Assembly (NCBI RefSeq): GCF_001640805.2 | Contig: NC_066844.1 | Span: 12,896,543 to 12,960,542 of the forward strand | DNA length: 64,000 nucleotides | Direction: 5' to 3' | Source of the DNA: Lates calcarifer | Taxonomy: Eukaryota; Chordata; Actinopteri; Centropomidae | In this document: piece by piece, positions 50,876-60,490 of the stretch | Layout: every line of letters begins with the position of its first letter | Position numbering within the stretch: position 1 is the first letter of the stretch | The notes under the pieces: generated by a model | What the model saw: only the letters and a program-made list of their open reading frames with translations | Database searches by the model: none | What the model was told of the DNA's origin: nothing | Translations under genes and position numbers: made by a program

Positions 50876-51006
50876 CTTACCAGAAATATTTCTCCAAAGT
50901 ATCTGAGGGATGAGAGGCCTGTACAAGCTGCACTGAAAGCACTGGAGGACCTATCGAAGAAGGACATGGCCCAGAGTTTCTTCAGAGGAGGACAAGAGGA
51001 TAGGAG
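50876..51006 (+). other. Candidate exon of unknown gene
   Basis: This 131 bp segment lies between an acceptor TTTCATTTTCAG and a donor GAG followed by GTAAAA. One frame is open for all 43 codons and has coding-like codon use. It includes SPKYLRDERPVQAALKALED and then LSKKDMAQSFFRGG. The amphipathic ALKALEDLSKKDMAQSF piece loosely recalls the C-terminal end of mariner/Tc1-type transposases, but I cannot assign it. A 43-codon open frame can arise by chance. No neighbouring exon was found. Confidence 0.25.
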
Positions 51007-51179
51007 GTAAAAACTCTGATGACACAAACCTTTCTGTTACCTTTTCTACACAGAACATCGGAAGACAACAGGCACTATTAAAACTACCTCTGACTGGCAG
51101 CTTTCTCACCATAGCAGAGCACCTTAGGCTGATATGGAAGCCCATTTCCACCAGTAAAAGAAAAAAAATGCCTGTGTTA

Positions 51180-51977
51180 AGTCAAAATCATGAGGTAAAA
51201 AGTCAAAATTATGAGATAATGTCGAAATTCTGAGATAATAAATCAAAATGTTGAGATAATGTCGAAATTGCGAATAAATCAAAATTACGAGATAGTAAAT
51301 TGAGATTATGAGATAATGTCAAAATTCTGAGATAATAAATCAAAATGTTGAGATAATGTCGAAATTGGAAAATAAAAAAAATAATACGAGATAATGTCGA
51401 AATTATGAGATAATGTCGAAATTACGAGATAAAAAATAATCAGAGATAATGTCGAAATTATGAATAATGTCACATTACGAGATAAAAATGAGATAATGTC
51501 GAAATTCTGAGATAATAAATCAAAATGTTGAGATAATGTCGAAATTGGAAATAAAAAAATAATACGAGATAATGTCGAAATTATGAGATAATGTCGAAAT
51601 TACGAGATAAAAAATGAATTATGAGATAAGAAGTCACAATTATGACATAATGTCGAAATTATGAGATAATGTCGAAATTACGAAATAATAAAATGGAATT
51701 ATGAGATAAGGAGTCACAATTATGAGATAATGTCGAAATTCTGATGTTGAGTCGAAATTGTAAAAAAATATAATGAGATAATGTCGAAATTATGAGATAA
51801 TGTCGAAATTATGAGATAATGTCGAAATTGCAAGATAATAAGATGGAATTATGAGATAAGAAGTCAGAATGTGAGATAAGAAGTCATAATTATGAGATAA
51901 ATTGAAATTATGAGATGATAATTTAAAATTATTAGATAAAAAGCCATAATTATGATATAATGTCGAAATTATAAGAT
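51180..51977. repeat. Minisatellite of AATTATGAGATAATGTCG-type units
   Basis: About 800 bp of units near 18-22 bp with variants: AAATTATGAGATAATGTCG, AAATTCTGAGATAATAAATC, AATTATGAGATAAGAAGTC. Larger blocks are repeated too: the order near 51205-51390 recurs near 51490-51600. There are no unique spacers, so it is not a CRISPR array. Confidence 0.95.
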
Positions 51978-52008
51978 ACACAACACTCAAAGTAGCAGTT
52001 CTAGCAGT

Positions 52009-52250
52009 GTGAGTTCTCTTATTCAACTTGAAAGTGAAATGAATTGTGAGCACATTGAAGACTATTTTAAACAGGGCTTTACAACAGATGAAATACTTAA
52101 TTTGCTTGCTGATTCACACTGGATTATATGGAGCAAACACACCCTTGAAAAGAGAAGCAGCTCTTGTGTAGACAGAATAAAAATGATGTGGCTGAAGTGG
52201 CAATCTTCATTGAACAGCAACTGGAAACATCTGGTCTGGTGATCTCATGA
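52009..52250 (+). pseudogene. N-terminal remnant of an integrase-type (rve) transposase
   Basis: Frame one gives IEDYFKQGFTTDEILNLL and ADSHWIIWSKHTLEK. This matches, from memory, the N-terminal helix-turn-helix segment of a fish and invertebrate transposase family with an integrase core, whose typical form is YF--G---EI---L----I-IS-RTL-R. The reading then shifts frame: from 52182 a second frame gives NDVAEVAIFIEQQLETSG, the next conserved segment of the same family, before a TGA at about 52248. The catalytic DDE domain that should follow is missing, because the right terminal repeat starts soon after. The gene is therefore broken by a frameshift and a large deletion. Confidence 0.6.
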
Positions 52251-52593
52251 TTATGACTTGCTATTTCTTTACTTGACTTGTGAGCAGTTTTTTTCTTATA
52301 CCAGGTGGAAATGAGCTTCCATAGGCTGAAAACATTTGAACATCTAAAAAGAATATGATGCTTTTATTTCAAAGTTGCAGACACAAATGTTAAGTATTAC
52401 GTAACAGCTGAGAAAGATAATGTCTCTGTGTGGCAAGACAAAGTACAGAATTTTCTAATCACTCTTAGCTAGTTTAAGAAAAACATTGTACACAGTGCTT
52501 TCTTTATCTGCACTATCAATTAAGAGGCTGATAGTGTGCCATGTTGCCTACTAACTGACATTATCTTATATTAATATACTCATAATTCCTGAT

Positions 52594-52622
52594 TTGGCCG
52601 GGCCGAAAATCGGTCTATCCCT
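52594..52622 (-). mobile_element. Terminal fragment of the 787 bp hAT family
   Basis: TTGGCCGGGCCGAAAATCGG followed by TCTATCCCTG is the reverse complement, with a few changes, of the left end of the element at 21871. Only about 30 bp remains. Confidence 0.6.
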
Positions 52623-55434
52623 GATTTTTTAGACTACGTGCACTGGAATATGTGCACATTAGTTTGTCTAGTCAATAGTTTACTGTAACTTCATAAATAT
52701 GTATTTTGGGTGACTATCATTCTCAGTGACAATAAATACACCACCAGTCTTTGTACTTCAACTAATAAATATACAAATAATGGTTACAAAGAAGTTCATA
52801 GTTGATAGAATTCATATTAATGGTTATTACATACATAATTTCAGGTATTACCTTCCAGGAACAAGTTATGTGAGTCACTGCTAATAATGTCACAGGTCTT
52901 ACTGTTTGCATAGCTCTTCATCAATTTATGATTATCTGAATTTGTTTTGAACATCTTTTTGTTACTCATTGTTACTATATGACACAAATATGATGGACAT
53001 AGTAATAATGGAAATAGACTAACAGGCAGCAGTCATTTTCTTGTATGGTAATAATAATAATTATTAATCATTATCATTCATCATTCATTATTTCAACAGG
53101 ATCTTCAAGATGTAAGACGGCAGTGACCCACTGACCATATGACAGGTATTTCAAAAACTACATCCATTGCTATTACTAATAGTTTTACTTAGTTAATCTA
53201 ATCTTTATGAAAAAGATTGCGTTATTGCCATACAGTGGTTGTGGCTATGGTTCTGGCTTTATTGGTGTTGAAAAGGCCTTGATCGTTGGCTACATTAACC
53301 AATGAATGTTATCTTTCACTGAGACTCCAAAAGCCTGATCTTACCTGAAGCTATTAAAAACATCTGATGTCGCTCCCTTTCTCACTCACCATAGATGGTA
53401 ATAAGTCAAGTCAAGGCATTGTTTCCATTTTTATAAATGCTGTCACTTAAAGAGTCCTTTTCCACCAGAGTTCATGAACAGACTGCTCACCTCTTGAGGT
53501 TCACAGATTTTTGCTGAACTGTTTAATTTCGTATTGTCAGCCCTGTAAATCTCAGGGTCTCACTATGTAATAATATGATATAATGTGATCAGTAAAATCA
53601 CCAAATAGATGAATTTCAAATAATCCTTAAATACATTTAAAATATGTAAGTGCTATCCTGAGACTGAAAAAGGGAAATCTCATGTTAATATGCATAAGGG
53701 GTCACCCACGCCTTCTGTCAAAGGTCCACGTAGCCTATTATTGTTTAATATTTGTATTTTTGTACTGAATTAATGTTTCTTTATTAGTATTTGCCTATAT
53801 CAGTGTGAGCAGACTCAAAACACATAGTGAATCCATGATAGCTAGATATTAGATTAGACTATATTAGATGTTCTCAGAGCTCAGTTGAAAATATCACTGA
53901 AGAATGCAGTCCTGATTTTTTGATATTGTTGTTATACATCATCTGTGGATCTGCGTTGATTTTAAAATTAATTATTAGTCTCAACTGTGAAATGTACTGA
54001 CCCCAGTCCCATTCTGAATATGTCAGTGCAGATCAGAAACTAGATATATATGGCAACAGGCAGCAGAAAAAGCTTACTGACCAACAGCAGGTGATCATCA
54101 GGTCTTAAGGGTCTCAGAGAGAGAGATACCACCTCTCTTCTCACAGTGGAGTATAACCTTGTTACTCAAGTACTTTGTAAAAGTAGTCATTGGTTTTGCT
54201 TGTGTTATCTATTCTGTTATCAGCCAGTCAGTGCAGACAGCCCAACATTTCATGCATTAACTTGTATTCCTGGAGATTTACAGTTTATTCTACAGTGTAA
54301 ATTATATATCAGGTTGGCTTTATGAATTAGCTTATTTGAACCACTTTACTCCCAAACTAACTTGTAGCTTGGCATTGTTGTCATGTTGACTTGTAGTCAT
54401 TTGTAATCATCATTTCTCAAAAAAAAAAAAAAAAAAAAAAATTTTGGTTTTTAAGGTTGGAGCAATTGCTGATGCAAAGTTGAATCAATTTGTTTCAGTT
54501 CTTTGATTAGTTAAAAAAAAAAAAAAAAAAAAAGAGAGTGTACCATGTCTCTTGTGGACACTTTTCCCAATACAACTACTGTGTATGAATAGACTACCTT
54601 CATTTACTCATTGTCAATTATTATAAGGACAACAAAACAGCAAAACCAGGATCATGTGCAAACAGTAATTATATAGATGCAAGTGAAGTTAACAGGTGGT
54701 GAAAAATCTTTTATATCCAAAGTCCCCCTGTAAATATTTAGTTCTACAGACATACCTTCTTCATTCTGGGAATTTTTACTATATTGTCGTAGAGATACTG
54801 TATTGCCTAATGCATTCTGCAACATTAATTATTTAGGAATTCTGGAATTTAAAGAAGAGGAGAAACCTTGGTTGAAAAACACCTGATGTAACATGCAGCT
54901 GCAGTGTAATAGCACCGTTTCTCATAACTATTGGGATGGTGCACACATAAAGCTAAATGCTATGATAATAAGGGCAGGGAAAGTTATGAGCATCAAAGAC
55001 TCATTATTGCACTGAGGCTGTTACTGTTATGTGTTACGTTTTTTTTTTTTAATAATTCATGGATTATTAACTCCGGCTAATGCTGAAGCAAAGTGAGAAT
55101 GGTAGAGGCCTGCTCGACTCAAACAGCTTTACTTCATGTATTTAGAGCTCCCATGTTAATCAAAGTGTTTGCATGCATCTGCACTGCTGAGATGGGTTTA
55201 CTTTAACAACTGGCTCATTGCTTGTCTAAATAAAAATACATAAATAGATAAATAAATAAATATAAATAAATAATATCAATAAATATTGAAAGCTATGACT
55301 TGAGATGCACAAGTGTTTGTATTAACAAAGTCAGTCAGTCTTATCTACCTAATTCTCATCCTCCATAGGGTTGAAAAGCTTGTGTTAATGGCTGGGAAAC
55401 AAGGGAAAACTTAATTTATATAGCTGATATGTAG
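52623..55434. other. Non-coding stretch with poly(A) tracts
   Basis: A23 at 54419-54441, A21 at 54513-54533, T12 near 55029-55041 and AAAT-rich DNA at 55230-55280. No exon is seen in the remainder. Confidence 0.5.
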
Positions 55435-55440
55435 AAGAGA

Positions 55441-55735
55441 GCGGGGCAGCTGTGGCTCAGGAGGCAGAGCAGTCACCCACCAATCAGAAGGTCGGTGGTT
55501 CAATTCTCGGCTCCTCCAGTCTGCATGCCGAAGTATGCCAAAGTATCCTTGGGCAAGATACTGAACTGATGTGTGTCATCGGTGTGTGTCTGTGCTAGAA
55601 AGCTAGAGAGCACAATTGTATAGAACAAGTGCTATATGAATGTGTGTGAATGGGATGAATGTGATCTGTATTGTGAAGCGTTTTGAGTGGTCGAAAAAGG
55701 CTAGAAAAGCGCTATATAAGTACAGTCCATTTACC
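55441..55735 (+). mobile_element. tRNA-derived SINE, 295 bp
   Basis: The 5' part resembles a tRNA gene with an A box (TGTGGCTCAGGAGG, about 55451) and a B box (GGTTCAATTCT, about 55497), the internal RNA polymerase III promoter. The body includes TCCAGTCTGCATGCCGAAGT and CCTTGGGCAAGATACTGAAC. The 3' end AAAGCGCTATATAAGTACAG followed by TCCATTTACCA is the L2-type LINE tail that such fish SINEs share for retrotransposition. A short target duplication AAGAGA flanks it (55435-55440 and 55736-55741). Confidence 0.85.
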
Positions 55736-55741
55736 AAGAGA

Positions 55742-58428
55742 ACTCAATGTGCTTCACGTTAACATTAAATTGAAAAAAGAAACGAGAAAAAAGAAAAGTA
55801 TGTACAATCAAATGAGTTGATGCTATAAAGAGAAGCAATATATGGTTGAATATATGAGTGCCTGGAACATGCTGTGCCTACAGATGGACTGTAGAGAGGT
55901 GAATTATGCTGCAAGAGCAGCTCCGAAACTTTTTATGGTTATTTAGTTTCTTTTCTCCTCTGTGAAAACTTGTCCCTGCTAGAATCTGTTGTACTGTAAC
56001 TGATGTGAATTTAAAGTAGCCACAAACTTCCAACATTTAACAGGACACCTATAGGGTGGCATATACTCAGTACTAAAAGATTGTTTTGGTCACTTTAAGC
56101 CAGGAAGACCTGAGTTCTAGTTTCAGCACATTCTTGATCCAAAACCCCCGATGACCCTCACTGATCATCACTGATGATGTATCCAAGTACATCACTAGAT
56201 GTATGTACCTACCATACATTCCTCATTGCTATATGTTAATTTAAAATGATTCACAAATGCTTGGTGCAATGTCTTCCCTTGAAACTGTAGTTGGCTGAAA
56301 AATGTAGGATGAAGCTGACATTACTTACAGGTGTCCATATCAGAACATTCTGACATGGACTCAAATTTGACCACTGGACCATTTGTGTATTTTCTACAAA
56401 CAGCCAATATACCAACTGTATGTTAGCTGTGTAACTTAGCTAGCAATGGACGTACTGACCGAAACAATGGCAGTGTACCTGTGTGTTTGTGTTTAGCTTA
56501 AGCTTCTGACTGAATTCAGTGCTCACTAGAATTTTCTGCAACTTGCACTTTTTGTCCAGACATTAAAATTCCCTTCATGTTCTGTCTGCTCACAGCTCTA
56601 ATCATCAAAATGCTGATAGTCAGCAGGTGATTTGTTACTTTTTAACAGGTGGAGATAGCTAGGGTTTGGGGGTTAGGGTTAATCCTAACCCTTTAATAAT
56701 TCATCACGAAGGACAGCGCCATGGATTTATTGGATTTATTTACATTTTGATCATTTTGCTAACAAGGGGTTGGCCTGCCCCCTCAAATGCCTAATGATAA
56801 CAATATGTTATTTCAAGTCTGTCACAAAACATGAACTTACTTACTTATGAATGTTGAAAGGCTTGTTGTGTAAGATGGCAACTTAATTTGGCTAGTTCTG
56901 ACTGCTGTAGCCTCATATTAGCTTCATATGAACATTTTTACAAAGAGTAACCACTGTTATGTCTTTTTTCTCTTCTAATGTTAATGGACATATGGGCATG
57001 TAAATATGTTACTGCAAGAGATGTGGAAAATCCTTGACAAATCCTTTAACTTTGTGCTAATTTTCTGTTGTTAGATTTTTAACATCGTATTGTCTTTTGC
57101 TAAGTATTTTCTCTGAGAGGCTTTAGTTGTGTGTCTCTCTAGCTGTGATGTCATTCAGCCTCTCAGAGTTGCAGAATTATGCTGTGTAAGTAGCTTCCCC
57201 AACAGTGATTGCATGCACAGAGGCCCATCCAGCTGTTCGCATTGTTGCCAAAGAGCTGAGGACCTTAAGTATGGCTATCAGAGGGTCCAATTTCAACACC
57301 TGAAGGTTGTATATGTGAGAGCTGAAGCCCCTAACTGCAGCAGCTAAAGCAAACCTGGCTGAGTGATGAGAGTATCTGAGGCAGATGTGACCCACGCAGT
57401 GAGAACCCTCACAGTGACACTCTCTACTCCTCACTATCAACCATCAGACATGATTACAGCTCTCGCTCCTTGATCCAGCGCCTGTCTGAGCCCAGTCCTT
57501 TGATTTCTCATGATTCTCTCCTGCAGCCAAAGTAATCAAACAAGATGTTCAACTCAGACAGAGACTTGACCCTGGTGCGACATTTGTTAAAGTTGTACTG
57601 CAAATGGGAGGAATTTGTCAAACATCTGCCATTTTATTCAGAGTGAATGGGGACATTTCATCAGGTCCTGCTTTCTCTCCATATTTTACTGCTGACTAAA
57701 AGGCAGATTCTGTCATGTATTCATCTATGGGGGCACTCTATACAGTACTGTCAGTATCAAACAACCAAACAGGCAGTCAGACCATTAGAAGAATGTAGGA
57801 AAGTAAAGCAATTTAATGACATCAAAAAGCACCAATTAACATTCTTACCATGCAATGGCTGAATTCTTTTACAAAACACTGCGATTTTTCTGATCACGGT
57901 GCTAATGTTATGCTGAACAACATAAGGACTGTGTTTTGAATGGCAGTAAATTGAATATAACAGTAAGGCTTGTTAGGACTGATATAACACTGTTACAAAA
58001 TATTGTATCAGCAGGGTTGGTGGATGTCAAATATACAACTAGATCAAAGTAATCTGATTACAAAAAAAGTCTATAATCCATTACAGGTATGATGCACTTT
58101 CCTCTTGTCCCCTGTGGCTCTGGAGTCAACACTGAGAAATAACGGCAGTGATGTCATAGTGATGTCACCTGGGTTGTCTCAACTTGGACTTGAAGACTAC
58201 AAATTTACAGGGCGTGGAGTTTGAAAGAACCCAAACATTTCCGGTGAAGGTGTGGGCAAGCTGCATTATGGGAATGTCCAGTTTTTTGGTGCCCGTCCCA
58301 TGCTGTGGACTAAGAGTCATGATATCTTGACTTCTGCTGCTATGATTTTGACCTTTCTTTTTAAAGTATTTCTATGCACAAGTCTTCCAAAATTTCTGAA
58401 GTGCAATATGAAATCACTGGAGTATTCC
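55742..58428. other. Non-coding stretch, mostly unclassified
   Basis: A small telomere-like palindrome lies at 56670-56692. The 58100-58330 part (GCAGTGATGTCATAGTGATG, then GACTTGAAGACTACAAATTT and CTGCATTATGGGAATGTCCA) resembles a dispersed fish repeat of unknown class. 57120-57570 is more balanced in composition, but no exon could be supported. Confidence 0.4.
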
Positions 58429-58693
58429 CTTTAAAGTAGTTGCATTTTTTGGGGGGAAATATGCTCATGTGCTTTCTTGCAATGAGTAGATTGATGCCAC
58501 TGTCAGGTCTGTATGCTAAACATCAAACAACGGCTAGCAGCTGGTTAGTTTAGCTTAGCTGGAGACAGCTGGTCTGGTTCTGTCCAGAGGTATCTACATC
58601 CCTTTACCAGCACTTTTAAAGAACACTTATTAACACAATATATCTTATTTATTTAACCTGTACAAAAAACAGAAGTGTAAAAATGACAATTCC

Positions 58694-58805
58694 CTATTTT
58701 CCATCCATCCTTCCATTATCTATACCACTTGTCCGTTAAGGGTTGTGTGGGGGCTGGAGCCTATCCCAGCTGTCACTGGGTGAGAGGCGGGGTACACCCT
58801 GTACG
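58694..58805 (+). mobile_element. Nested 112 bp retroposon-like insertion
   Basis: This insert has CCATCCATCCTTCCATTATC, then GGGGGCTGGAGCCTATCCCA and GCGGGGTACACCCTGTAC. It is a familiar fish repeat fragment, probably LINE or SINE derived. It is flanked by a perfect 9 bp duplication GACAATTCC (58685-58693 and 58806-58814), showing that it entered the fold-back element later. Confidence 0.8.
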
Positions 58806-59000
58806 GACAATTCCGTTTTACATGGGCTATTTCTTAGCCCTGAGGTGATGTTTTTTATACTTAAGTCTTTATACAAATTCAACAAACATAACACAACATA
58901 AATTATATGTTAATCTGAGTTTTAAATATGCATAGCCCGACTAGCTGTTTCCAGTATTTATGCTGAGCTAAGCGGACTGACTGCTGGGTGTGGTATCATA

Positions 59001-59230
59001 CACTGTTGCCCATAAAGTTGGAATAATTTTTTCAGACACATTCCTCTTTTTATTCCTATGTATACAAGTCAGTAATCACCTTTGGCCAGGTGCAATGATT
59101 ACATACTGAGTCCCCGTTACCAATTTTGTTTTGAGAAGATATACACTTTTTCAAGAATAAATCACATTGTCACAATAATTTCATGAGAAGAGGTAAAAAA
59201 TATTTTATTCCAATTTTATGGGCAACAGTG
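59001..59230. mobile_element. Nested 230 bp MITE
   Basis: Ends are CACTGTTGCCCATAAAGTTG with GAATAAT and its inverse ATTCCAATTTTATGGGCAAC with AGTG, paired over about 28 bp with one mismatch. The pattern fits a Tc1/mariner-type miniature element. It lies between two parts of the right arm of the fold-back repeat. The left flank ends TA but the right flank starts TTA, so the expected TA duplication is not clean. Confidence 0.8.
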
Positions 59231-59792
59231 TTACTGTAAAGACACGAGACTGGTATCAATCTTCATATGTAACTCTTGGCAAGAAAGCAAATATGTGTGT
59301 GTGTGTATTCTCAAAATGTCAAAATATTCCTATAAAGCTTATGTGACAAAAATAAAACCTTTTTAAGAGGTAAATTTGAGAGACACTTCACTTGTGTCAT
59401 TATTGGCAGTTGTAGTATTGTAAAATAACCAGTGTGATTTTTTTATAAAAATGTGAATAACTGATTTACACTACTATACTAGTTCTTATTACTGTATAAT
59501 CAGGTAAATAGTGACCTGTAATGGATTACATTTTTGAAAATCTCTTCCAGATCTGGTACAGCAATAAGCACAGTCTGAGGTTTGTAATTTACTGTTCAAT
59601 GGTTCTAAATGTTCATAAACAAGGCATTACAACTAAATTATCTTTTCTTCTAACATCACAGGGAAATGTATGGTTCAAGAATCAATGTTTATGATATGAG
59701 TTGATATGTAAATTTCCTTGTTATTTTGTCAGGTATAAAACCACAGGAAAAAATAAGTTAATAAGCAACCTTTATACACATTTTACATCATA

Positions 59793-60285
59793 TTTAATGA
59801 ATCCATTTCAAATATAAAAGGTCAGTAATATTTGCTCCAATTGAAAATTATCAACTTGATATTCCCTCTCTGCTGTGGTCTGCTACAAGATGACATCAGA
59901 GGCAAAGCTGCATGTAACGATGTGCAATGGGGAGTGAAATTTTTCTAACATTTGTACAAACAGCACTGCAGCTGAAGTAATGGAAAAAGAAAAAAGAAAA
60001 TCCAAGCCCTCTAAATGTTTTATGTAATAACAATTATAAAAAAAGACACTCCACACAGAATATACACTATATATACACGGTATTTAGTAATGGTCATTCT
60101 GTTGCAACCTGACAAAACAGAGCTTCATAAAATGAGGATGGCAGTGTGCAGTTGGCAATGACGCATTACATTTGACACAAAACTTGTGCTCGGTATGGAT
60201 AATGTCTGTTTCCTCTTTCATTTGTTCCTCCCAGCAGGTTTAATGAAAAGGGTGTCCGGGGGAGGATGGATGGCAGTTCCACTCC
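59793..60285 (-). other. Probable 3' UTR of the CHL1-like gene
   Basis: The sequence after the stop codon contains no further open frame of note. The nearest good polyadenylation hexamer candidate on the minus strand is ATTAAA at 59798-59793, about 490 nt after the stop. Another ATTAAA lies only about 45 nt after the stop. A canonical AATAAA is found at 59209-59204, inside a transposon insertion. The true end is not determined by sequence alone. Confidence 0.45.
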
Positions 60286-60490
60286 TCATGCTGGGGTCTG
60301 AACGGTGGCTTTGATCTCAGTGGACACCCTCTTCTCCTTTCGCCCCGCATACTCGCCGATAAAAGAGCCGTCCTCGTTGAATTGAGCATCCTCGTCGCCG
60401 TAGTCCACCAGACTGTCCCCGCTGTCCCCCGCTTTGATCTCTCTGCTCAGTGAGTGTTGGCTGCCCTTCAGTGGCTTCTCATCGTTGTCA
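60286..60490 (-). CDS. chl1: CHL1-like gene, terminal coding exon with FIGEY ankyrin-binding motif
   Basis: The last coding exon starts after an acceptor CTCTTGCAG and ends at a TGA stop at 60286-60288. It begins [11 protein letters not shown], continues through [19 protein letters not shown] and then [10 protein letters not shown], and ends QTPA. This is the conserved end of the L1-family cytoplasmic tail. The FIG[QA]Y box, when unphosphorylated, binds ankyrin and links the receptor to the spectrin skeleton; here it reads FIGEY. EKPLKGS and YAG-KEK are closer to CHL1 than to its paralogues. The four exons together give 443 nt, equal to 146 residues plus stop, with no frame conflict. Teleosts carry chl1a and chl1b; I cannot tell which this is from the tail alone. 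Confidence 0.93.

Larger units (their letters stand above)
51133..52323 (+). mobile_element. IS3EU-like inverted-repeat element with internal satellite
   Basis: The termini are inverted: TATGGAAGCCCATTTCCACC at 51133 and GGTGGAAATGAGCTTCCATA ending at 52323. The similarity extends inward into an A-rich/T-rich stretch. A perfect 6 bp target duplication GGCTGA (51127-51132 and 52324-52329) flanks it. From left to right it contains the left arm, about 800 bp of a short tandem repeat, a broken coding remnant of an integrase-type transposase, and the right arm. A 6 bp duplication, TAT...ATA ends and an integrase-like transposase fit what I recall of the IS3EU superfamily. That class name is an inference; the ends and duplication are seen directly. 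Confidence 0.75.
58429..59337. mobile_element. Fold-back repeat family A, complete copy with two nested insertions
   Basis: The left arm (58429-58565) and right arm (59337 back to 58950, with an insertion in it) are inverted copies over roughly 150 bp. Paired motifs include TTTGCTTTCTTGC, AGATTGATRCCA, TAGCAGCTGG/CAGCAGTCAG and GCTTAGC. Excluding the inserts it is about 560 bp. I recognise the AGTTAGCTTAGCTTAGCATAA arm as an abundant percomorph repeat. Degraded copies lie at 48020-48190 and 61128-61525. Confidence 0.7.

Noticed and set aside
51180..51977. Regular short repeats resembling a CRISPR array
   Set aside because: Units are tandem and AT-rich with no unique spacers, there are no cas genes, and the genome is vertebrate. 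It is a minisatellite inside a transposon.
55441..55520. tRNA-like A and B boxes
   Set aside because: They belong to the 5' head of a SINE with a LINE-type 3' tail and a target duplication, not to a functional tRNA gene.
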